This document shows positions 56,791 through 64,000 of a stretch of 64,000 nt of DNA, in pieces. The notes beneath the pieces are model-generated. The model was not told where the DNA came from. It did not search any database and saw only the letters and a program-made list of their open reading frames with translations. The position numbers were made by a program, and so were the translations under genes. Source of the DNA: Protea cynaroides (lineage: Eukaryota; Streptophyta; Magnoliopsida; Proteales; Proteaceae); NCBI GenBank assembly GCA_028583415.1, contig CM053269.1, positions 28,338,254 through 28,402,253 on the forward strand, given 5' to 3'. Every line of letters begins with the position of its first letter. Position 1 is the stretch's first letter.

Positions 56791-57430
56791 GCTATAGGGC
56801 GGCGTTTAGGTTCTTGATATGGGTTTCCTTGTCCTTGGAATATACCAGTATATCATCAATAAGTACAATAACCGACGTATCCAACATATCGTGGAAGACC
56901 CGGTTCATAAGCTCCATGAAAGTTGCTGGTGCATTTGTTAATCCAAAAGACATGACCAAGAACTCATAATGTCCATATCTAGTCCTGAAAGCTGTCTTAG
57001 GAATATCACCTTCTTTAATCTTCAACTGATGATAGCTTGATCGAAGATCGATCTTAGAAAATACCTTTGCTCCTTGCAACTGATCGAATAAGTCATCTAT
57101 CCGAGGTAGTGGATATCGATTCTTGATTGTCAGTTTATTCAACTCCCGATAGTCGATGCATAATCGAACGCTACCGTCCTTCTTTTTCACCAATAGTTCG
57201 GCGCTCCCCATGGTGATATACTGGGTCGAATATAACCCTTGTCCAGTAGTTCTTGTAGTTGTAATTTCAGTTCCTTCAGCTCGGTAGGAGCCATTCTATA
57301 ATGCTTTTGATACTGGTGCGGCTCCAGGTATAAGATCTATCACAAACTCTGTGGCTCGGTCGGGTGGTAATCCTGGTAGTTCCTCCAGAAATACGTCGGG
57401 ATAGTCCCGCACTACATCAATATCTTCTAT
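56791..57430 (-). pseudogene. A2 reverse transcriptase domain
   Basis: LCIDYRELNKLT, YPLPRIDDLFDQL, FSKIDLRSSYHQL (first catalytic Asp present), SFGLTNAPATF and LIDDILVYS (catalytic pair). A frameshift near 57200 separates the PWG segment, and there are stops near 56791 and 57300. Closer to functional than the A1 copy. Confidence 0.9.
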
Positions 57431-57915
57431 TCATGGTGCTTCCTTGGTTAGGTTGACCACTGATACCAGATACCCGACTGCCCCCTTCTCAAGGCACCTC
57501 TTAGCCTTTAGTGCTGAGAGTATGAGCTTGCGTCTATGGGGAAGTTTGGTTCCCGCAAAATTGAATTCTGCACCTTTTTTGTCTTTAAATATTAGCTTCT
57601 TTTCAGCGCATAATAGGTTTGTAGAATGCCGAGCTAACCAGTCCATTCCCAAGATGACGTCAAAGTTTGCCATCTCAAGTGGTATCAAGGTTGCATCTAA
57701 GGTTTTCTCGCCAATGAGAACTGGACATGGTCCATAACCTTTTTCTAATTCCACTTCTAACCCCATTGGTGACCATACAAATAAATTGTAGTCTAATGTT
57801 TTGATGGGTAAATTTGGCTTCCTTCCGAATGACACCGATATAAAGGAATGAGTAGCTCCTGAATCAAAGAGTACTCTGGCGGGTACGCCATTTATATGTA
57901 CGATACCTGTGATTT
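57431..57915 (-). pseudogene. A2 protease domain
   Basis: Normal active site LFDSGATHSF at about 57880-57850, then SFGRKPNLPIKTLDY, PMGLEVELEKGYGPCPVLI, VILGMDWLARHSTNLLC and a linker into RT. Open over at least 150 codons. The gag stop at 57956 lies just upstream in another frame. Confidence 0.85.
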
Positions 57916-57955
57916 ATTTACTTAGTCTACGTACTCATACAATGTAATTACAACT

Positions 57956-59220
57956 TTAAAAGGTTTCATTCATACCTGTGACCACATCGGGTGATGCGGC
58001 AGCATCTTCGGATGTAACAGCATATACCCGTCCCTGATGTAACTGTTTCTTGGGCTTAGGGCACTCCCTTGCCATATGTCCCGGCTGGTTATAGTTATAA
58101 CATTTCGGGCCTTCAGAATTTGGCTTTGGCTGATGTTGAGCTACTGGAGTAGTCCTGGTTGCAGCAGTAAAGCCTTGAGCACGGAAGGGTTTAAATGTCT
58201 TGTTGTTCCCTCTGTTGTAGGTATTTCCAGCTGGCCTTTTTATACCTCTATTCTGTGTGAAATAACTCTCTTTCTGGCTCGATTCTATAACTCGAGCGAT
58301 TTGGACAGCTTCATTGTATACCTTCTTTTCCAAGCCCAGAACGTGCTCTCTGATGCTTCCTCTCAGTCTCGTGACAAACCTACGGGTTTTTGTGTCCTCT
58401 TCTTGCATACTGAGTGGTGCAAAGAAAAACAGTTCTTCGTAACGCTGTTGATATGCATCCACTAACATTTGTCCCTGATATAAACTCAGGAACTCATTCT
58501 CCATAGAATCTCTGAAGCTTCGTGGAAAATACTTCTCAAAGAACGCTTCTTTGTATATAGCCCAAGTCAATAGGGTGTGCTTGGTCAATAGATAGGCCCG
58601 GGTAGATTTCCACCAATGATGTGCATCGCCCTTGAGCATGAAGGTGGCACATAATACCTTTTCTTCCTCTGTAATAGTCATCATAAGAAAGTTTCTCTCC
58701 ATCTCGTCGATCCAGTGTGCTGGCCATAACGGATCAGACGGTTTACCATTGAATTCCCTAGGCTTCATCTTCAAAAATATCTCAACCAGTCGAGATTGAT
58801 CCATCTGATTTTGGGGGTATGCCCCAATCATAGGTTGTGGATACTGATAATTAACCTGGGCTGCTTCCGGACCCGGTACTGGAATCTGTGCAGCTGGTGG
58901 TTGAGGTGTTTGAGGTGCTGGGGGGTTACCCACCGGTGCTGCACTGGCTTGTTCGGTCTGCATGGGTGTAGCATGAGCAGCTTGGAACATGATTCCCATT
59001 GCAACTTGCATTTGAGCCTCGCATGTTGCATCCATTGTAGCCTGCTGTGCCAAATTCATCACCACGGTTGCTAACTTTCGGGTGGTGGAGGTGGCAAATT
59101 TGTAGGGTTTACCTGATCAGGATTTCCTTGTACATATACATTCTCCTGGCTAGTTTCCTCCACAGGTGGTGGTGGTGGAACTGCATTTTGGCTCTGTCTG
59201 GTCACTCTTCGTCTAGACAT
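57956..59220 (-). pseudogene. A2 gag (one frameshift)
   Basis: ATG at 59220 (MSRRRVTRQ...), a proline-rich N-terminus, and a one-base frameshift near 59085. It then stays open to the stop at 57956. The gag core includes PAHWIDEMERNF, GDAHHWWKSTRAY, FFEKYFPRSFRDSME, LYQGQMLVDAYQQRYEEL. The zinc knuckle is CYNYNQPGHMAREC: the second Cys is Tyr (TGT to TAT), so zinc binding is probably lost. Gag would form the particle and bind the RNA. Confidence 0.9.
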
Positions 59221-59357
59221 AATTTCTTCTGAGATTGATGGTGCCTGAAAATCATCAAAAAAAATGAAAAAATCATTGATACTTCATGTAGGCACGTTAA
59301 CCGATGTAAAATTTCAAATTTCAACTCATTTTATAACAAATTTACTGTCTTTTCTAT

Positions 59358-59650
59358 GCAGGGTCGATGGTGAGGGTCGATGGTATGTCCGACCCTTAGT
59401 ATCAGACCCTGGGAATGACCTGTTCTTCCCGAGAGCTGAGGGTCGATGTGAGGGTCGATGAGTATCCGACCCTCAGTATCCGACCCTTAGTTTTCTGTCA
59501 GATTCTCGAGAGCTGAGGGTCGATGTGAGGGTCGATGGGTATCTGACGCTCAGTATCCGACCCTTAGTTTTCTGTCAGATTCCCAAGAGCTGAGGGTCGA
59601 TGGGAGGGTCGATCCGAGGGTCGATGGTTCTGGTTGAATTGTCCGACTCT
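59358..59650. repeat. Internal GAGGGTCGATG word array of A2
   Basis: Thirteen GGTCG/CGACC cores by hand count in about 290 bp, as GAGGGTCGATG pairs followed by ATCCGACCCTTAG pairs. Two imperfect units of about 115 bp share GAGAGCTGAGGGTCGATG and TTTTCTGTCAGATTC. Lies immediately upstream of the inferred antisense leader. The A2 LTRs have the same GAGGGTCG variant at 63079-63220 and 63710-63840. Confidence 0.88.
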
Positions 59651-60253
59651 CAGACCAAAAATCAGATTTTTAAGAGCCGATTCTGGTTCATTCTTTGTTA
59701 TTTCCCTCCCGTTTCGACTCGTCTCTCCCCTCTGAGTTGTTACAGTGCCACTCCACTGTTTTTGGTTAGTTTGAGTCTGGGTTTCGACGTCCATGTCATT
59801 CCTACAGGTATGTTCTCCCATTTTCCCCTGTTTTTAGGTTTTCTTTTCTAGGTTTTTATCCATTTAACTTGTATCTTTCAAATTAAACTTTTTCCAACCG
59901 TAAAAATTTGATTTTTATTGGGGGCTTTTGTTATTGGTGTCTCAAGGAACGAAAGCCCTCAAAAATTTTTGAGTTTCATCTGTTGGTTATCGAAAAACTT
60001 GAATTTTTACCCTTTTTGTCCTAATTGTCGAAATTTTCGATTTCTTCAAATTCCTTCAAATTGGACTTCATTAGTTCCAATTTCCTACTGTGTGAGTGTT
60101 GTAGGATATGTTGGAACCTACTTAAGTCCTCCTGCCCACGTGTATGGGTGAAAAGTGAGGTTTTTGGCCAACTTACGTTGTTAACATATTAAATTTCAGA
60201 TTTTTATCCTATTAACTCCTTATCTCCCATTTTCTTTCTTATTTGCAGATACC
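59651..60253 (+). other. 5' leader of the A2 antisense gene with an intron
   Basis: Pyrimidine-rich, with the likely exon 1 ending CTACAG at 59807. The intron is 59808-60248 (GTATGTTCTC to TTCTTATTTGCAG, T-rich), followed by ATACC and the ATG. The same intron can be recognised in A1 with a lost acceptor. No clear TATA box. The splice signals exist only on the plus strand, i.e. antisense to the genomic RNA. Confidence 0.6.
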
Positions 60254-61400
60254 ATGGCTCGTGCCAAGGTACCCAAAGTTCGTGATCCCCTTCGCTTCCG
60301 CTCCAACGAAGCCGAGGCACAGTATGCTCACTATGCTCATAAGAAGGTGGAGGGTGGTCGTATGGTGAACTTGGCTGAGCTAGCCTTATTCAACGTAGAG
60401 AGAGAATTCGGTGATATGGGGTGGCTCCCTGTCATCACTTACGACGCATACAAATGTCCGGATTTGGTGCGCCAGTTCTATTGTAATCTCCAGGTGGTGG
60501 GGAATTACAATGTTGTCGAGAGGGGTCAAGAGTTGCGCATCACCAGCTACGTCAAAGGGGTGAATATCTCATTTGACTATCACCAACTGGACGACCTGCT
60601 GGGCATTTCTTATGATGGCCCCATGGTCTACAGTGCGCCTGGAGAGCCCCAGTTTGTTTCCATGGAGATGAGGGCAGAGATCGATAATCAGCTGCTACGA
60701 CCTGATCGCTGGCAGATGAGAGCTTGTTACATGCGTCCAGCTCCACGGGTCTTCTGCAAGATTATCCAGTGAGAAGATTCAGGAGAAGACCTTCTTGTCG
60801 CCTCTAGATTGGGAGGCTATCTGCAAGATGGGTATGCAGGATGCCCAAGTTAGTGACGAGGAGAGGAACCAGATGGTGCGCCCTCACACTCGCATCGAGA
60901 TGCCTGACGCTGAGGCCGCTGCTGCCGCTGCTAGAGCTCATGTGGATCCTGTCGATGATGACGACCGTATGTATATGGATGTCGACTCGATACCACCGCC
61001 TTCCCCTACACATGCGGCTGGAGTTGGTACTTCTTCTGCGGCGGATCCTGCACCTGAGACTGGTCCTTCTCATGCGGCTGGTCCTTCACCCCCACCTTCT
61101 GACATGATGGAGATGTTGCATGAGATCAGGGAGGCTCAGCGCAGATCTGATCTGAGGATGGAGGAGTTACTAGACGCTCAGCGTGTGAGAGTGGATGAGT
61201 TGTTAGCCGCTCAGCACATATCAGACACGCGGATGGGAGAGCTCATAGAGGTTCAGCGTGCGACTGATCGGAGGGTAGCCGATCTCACAGCTAGTCTACA
61301 GACGACCCAGACTCAGATAGCCTGGTTGACTAGAGTCTATGCTGAGGACTATGACAGAGATCGTGAGGCACCGCCTCCTCCTTCACCTCGAGCTTCTTGA
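60254..61400 (+). pseudogene. Antisense gene of A2, 'putative plant transposon protein' type
   Basis: The ATG lies in a good context (ACCATGG). The first 172 codons are open: RVRDPLRF-like start, MVNLAELALFNVEREFGDMGWLP, CPDLVRQFYCNLQ, LRITSYVKGVNISFDYHQLDDLLGISYDGPMVY, and PAPRVFCKIIQ. A deletion of roughly 210 bp relative to A1 (joint near 60770, at a CAG) removes the second half of the domain and shifts the frame. The second frame (60780-61400) is then open over 200 codons: DWEAICKMG, acidic MYMDVD, a Ser/Pro/Ala-rich linker, and a long coiled coil with repeated RMEELLDAQR-like units, ending in PPPPSPRAS. I assign the family from its pattern only. It is unrelated to gag or pol; a DNA-binding role is a guess. 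Confidence 0.68.
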
Positions 61401-61660
61401 TTGTATTTATTTTCCTTGTACTACAGAGTAACTGTCCGGGTTGTGGACCGTACTCTGCTTTAGTTATGTATATACATTTTGTTTCTCTCTCATTGTATGT
61501 AAACTTGTTTCCCCTTTAATAGATGCATTATTCTCTTCTTAATTCGGTCTCAACCACCACTTGTGCTTATAGTGTGTTAATATTATTGTTTTTACTTTTA
61601 TCCTATCTCAGTTCACAATTGTCTTGAATGTATGTTAGTTTAGCGGACAAGGCCTGAGAT
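61401..61660. other. Region between antisense gene and primer site of A2
   Basis: AT-rich, homologous to 13891-14157. Probably antisense 3' UTR and sense leader. No reading frame. Confidence 0.5.
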
Positions 61661-61672
61661 GCTCTGATACCA
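61661..61672 (-). other. Primer-binding site of A2 (tRNA-iMet)
   Basis: Exact TGGTATCAGAGC on the minus strand, three bases inside the 5' LTR. Confidence 0.93.
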
Positions 61673-61675
61673 AGT

Positions 61676-63973
61676 TGTCATACCCCAATTTCGCACTATT
61701 TAAAATGGTGTAATGAACCACTAGCAAACCAACGGTTCAACCAGGATCTTGAGTAGGCTATATCCGTGTTATCTAAACTCCATACATTCATAATCATAGT
61801 CAGAGTAAATACACAATAGCGAAAATTTTATAATAAAATGAAATGAAAATCTACTGTGATATTAATATTTAAATAGAAAATTATTCTGTAACAACTGAGA
61901 CATAAATAGATATCAAATACATGTCATTAATAAATTCAAATAAGGAAAACTAGAAAAAAATATCTAATCGAATCCACATTAGTTGCACTCGCAAGAGGAG
62001 TCATGAGTATCCACTTCAGCTTCAACCTCCATTGCTGCTACGTTCCCGTATGCTGGAGCATTCATATAATCTTCAACTGTAAAACCTGGATCATCAACTA
62101 AAAATATTCGACGTCGAGGGGTGAGCACACATCATGGCTCAGTGAGCCAACAAAACAATGCAACAGTACATATGCATGCAATCAATTCATATCTTTGGTC
62201 TGGTTTAAAGTTTGCAATGCGCAATAGAAAGGTTGGGTGGTCAAAGGTTAACGTTTATTGACCCCGCCTCTATACACAGGGTGTGGAAGTCCGCCCAAAG
62301 GTTAACGTTTATTGTCGTCCCCATCCACCCTAATCATGAACATTATATAACAAAGGTTAACGTTTATTGCTATATAGTGCCATACCAACACGTAAGCCCC
62401 TACTGGCGAGGGCTTGCAAACTGGGCTCGCAACTAACCAATCCTAATGCCAAACAATGTATCCAAGGCCTCACCCCAGCATCCCTCAGAATGTCCATAGA
62501 GATAGAGCTAAGGCCCCCCGGAAGAGTCAGAGACTACAAGGACCGAGACCACCTCCCCTGATACTCTACGACATAATAGTTCTGCTAAAGTAATGGCGAT
62601 ACGATGATGCTAATGCACAAGACTTGAGTTAGAGATAGAGCTAAAGTGCTGAGACCCGCCAAAGGTTAACGTTTATTGACGTTCTCATCACACCTCCCCT
62701 GATACTCGCTCGCATCAAGTACACCAACCACACACATACAATCACATGCCTATTCCTATCATCATTATCATCATCATGTTATAAACAACAAAGTAAATAT
62801 GCATGAACAGATAATAGAAATATTGGATGACATGTTGTATGCACATTACAAACATATTCGCACAGAATCAAGCATGGCATCGGACTCAAGAAAATAGAAA
62901 ATAGTTTGTTATTAACCAATTAGTTTAGAGTTCCGTTTTCTCACCTTAGCTTGCTAATAGATACTCTTCCAAGCTTTAGAATCACCTTTATAATGTTTTT
63001 ATATTGCTAGAAGACCTAACAAAGCGGATAAAATTTAATTAGAATTTATTCAGAATTCAAAAACCATTCTGTTAACTGAGGGTCGGAGGTAGGGTCGGAG
63101 TCATGATCGACCCTGGGTGGGACCCTCCCCAATCTGGACTTCCCGAACACTGAGGGTCGATACTCAAGATCACCTAGGGTCAGATGGTCATCGACCCTCT
63201 GTGCGACCCTCGGTGCTCTTTGGTCAATTTCCCTCTTTTTAGTCCATCCTTCATTTTTGGGATCCTATGGCTTTCTCCTACAGTCCATTCAACATTCATT
63301 CCATGGTCTAGAACCATGAATAATCCACCTAGATAGCTTTCATGTAATCTCCCATGATTTTATATGAAAACCTAACCATGGGTTGATGGTTTGGGTTTCT
63401 CCGAGATTACACTCTCATCATTACCTAACCTAAGGTCTGTAGAAACTCATGGAATTAGTATCCATACTTGAGAAGATTACTCCTTCTCTGCAACTCTTCT
63501 TGTTTTGGCTTTCTTCTCTACCTTGTTTCTCTCCTTCTTCTCTTCCTTCTCTTCTCTTTCTCTCAATTCAATTAGGGTTGTAAAAGGAGTGAAAGAGGCT
63601 TAGGGACATCCTTTAAATAGAGTAGGAACGTCCTAAAATAAGTCCCTTTGAGATTAGGAAAGAATCCCAATCGAAAATTAGGAAATTTCCTAGTTTCAGT
63701 TTCGGCGACAACTGAGGGTCGATGATCCCGGTCGACCCTAGGTTTCTAAGTTATCCGACCCTCCCTTCAAAACTGAGGGTCTGACTTTCTGTTTTGGGAG
63801 GTCCGACCCTCCTTGGCTGGGTATGCGACCCTCCCCTTAAATTAAGTGTTTTAGGGTCGATTTGATTCCTGGGATCTCGATCTCCTTCACGCCCTTGGTC
63901 CATTTGACTCGATCATGATGGGTAATCCTGGTTCAAGGTGATAAGACCGGGTTAGATTGACACGGGTCTTACA
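61676..63973 (-). repeat. 5' LTR of A2
   Basis: 2298 bp (plus strand TGTCATACCCC to GGTCTTACA). Four exact copies of the 19-bp CAAAGGTTAACGTTTATTG word at 62242, 62296, 62351 and 62660. Word cluster 2 is at 63079-63220 and cluster 1 at 63710-63840, all with GAGGGTCG or CGACCCTC. The TATA (TATTTAAA, minus strand) is at 63612-63619. Confidence 0.93.
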
Positions 63974-64000
63974 ATGCGGGTCATTAAGTGACCATAGGGT
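63974..64000 (-). pseudogene. Antisense gene of B, upstream codons
   Basis: On the minus strand it reads PYGHLMTR, which joins IFIHFGV at 54670 once A2 and one target copy are removed. This PYG-L-T-IF-HF pattern is the conserved end of the 'putative plant transposon protein' core and is also partly kept in A1 (NLSYG ... LLTHLQV). The gene continues beyond the window. Confidence 0.65.

Larger units (their letters stand above)
54676..63973 (-). mobile_element. Family-A chromovirus A2, with an assembly gap
   Basis: LTRs, PBS, gag, protease, RT, RNase H and the antisense gene are present. Integrase, chromodomain, PPT and most of the 3' LTR fall in the N run. Flanks atgtg (54671-54675) and atgcg (63974-63978) differ by one transition. 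Removing the element with one flank copy joins two pieces of the B antisense gene in frame. It is the best-preserved family-A copy (gag has one frameshift; active sites of protease and RT are normal) and uses the GAGGGTCG word variant. Confidence 0.92.
28370..64000 (+). mobile_element. Gypsy-type element B, host of C, A4 and A2; runs off the window
   Basis: A full 5' LTR, a tRNA-iMet primer site and a leader, then an antisense gene in the gag-proximal position. Gag-pol and the 3' LTR are beyond the window. Its pieces are 28370-31493, 48989-49499, 54448-54675 and 63974-64000 (51953-52165 is a duplicated piece). Architecture (long LTR with word arrays, iMet PBS, antisense gene next to the PBS) parallels family A, so B is probably also a chromovirus-like gypsy element, but no pol is visible to prove it. 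Confidence 0.75.

Noticed and set aside
61661..61672. tRNA-like sequences at the element leaders
   Set aside because: Only the 12-base complement of the tRNA-iMet 3' end is present; these are primer-binding sites, not tRNA genes.
62242..62678. The 19-bp word as sequencing adapter contamination
   Set aside because: It occurs at homologous positions in both LTRs with one substitution and replaces another repeated word, so a biological origin is more likely. Read support should still be checked.

Overview
The window is a stretch of flowering-plant nuclear genome made almost entirely of nested transposable elements. The plant signs are Tekay-type chromovirus and Tat-type Ty3/gypsy retrotransposons, an Au-type SINE, a TRIM, MITEs, a MULE carrying a fragment of an RBOH (NADPH oxidase) gene, and initiator-tRNA-Met primer sites. 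I cannot name the species. I see no intact host gene, tRNA, rRNA or CRISPR array. Nearly all retroelement reading frames carry stops or frameshifts, mostly transitions, as expected of old methylated heterochromatin.

Layout. 1-4160: a LINE-like ORF1 relic (minus strand) split by a solo LTR of family A (85-2421, 5-bp duplication atttc). 4161-4386: a scrambled junction built from short copies of nearby elements. 4387-17505: a reverse LTR fragment of family B, split by a complete family-A chromovirus (A1, 4590-16116, minus strand, duplication gagac). 17607-18230: a three-LTR TRIM. 18231-21921: AT-rich DNA with a diverged duplication, (TA)n runs and weak copia remnants. 21922-24803: two MITE copies in opposite orientation, one carrying the RBOH MULE (9-bp duplication). 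25011-25169: Au-like SINE. 25290-27609: copia-like solo LTR. From 28370 to beyond the window end: element B (plus strand). Its 5' LTR and primer site are intact, but its leader and antisense gene are broken up by element C (Tat type, 31494-48988, minus strand), LTR A4 with a 2.5-kb tandem duplication (49500-54447) and chromovirus A2 (54676-63973, minus strand, with a 500-N assembly gap). Element C contains LTR A5 and the internally deleted element A3.

Most interesting pattern. Elements A, B and C each carry, besides gag-pol, a gene on the opposite strand. A and B have it between the primer site and gag, with features I associate with the 'putative plant transposon protein' group. C has it between pol and the 3' LTR, and it resembles the 'putative gypsy type transposon' group. 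Where visible, these antisense genes have intron signals that only make sense on the antisense strand. Each family also has arrays of a family-specific short word at its promoters. In family A the word core is GGTCG, but its flank changes between subfamilies (TAT/TAC, TGT or GAG). In both elements with a visible internal region, the internal array in front of the antisense gene carries the same variant as that element's own LTRs. I propose, as inference, a self-encoded DNA-binding or anti-silencing module that co-evolves with its target words, analogous to VANC proteins of VANDAL transposons.
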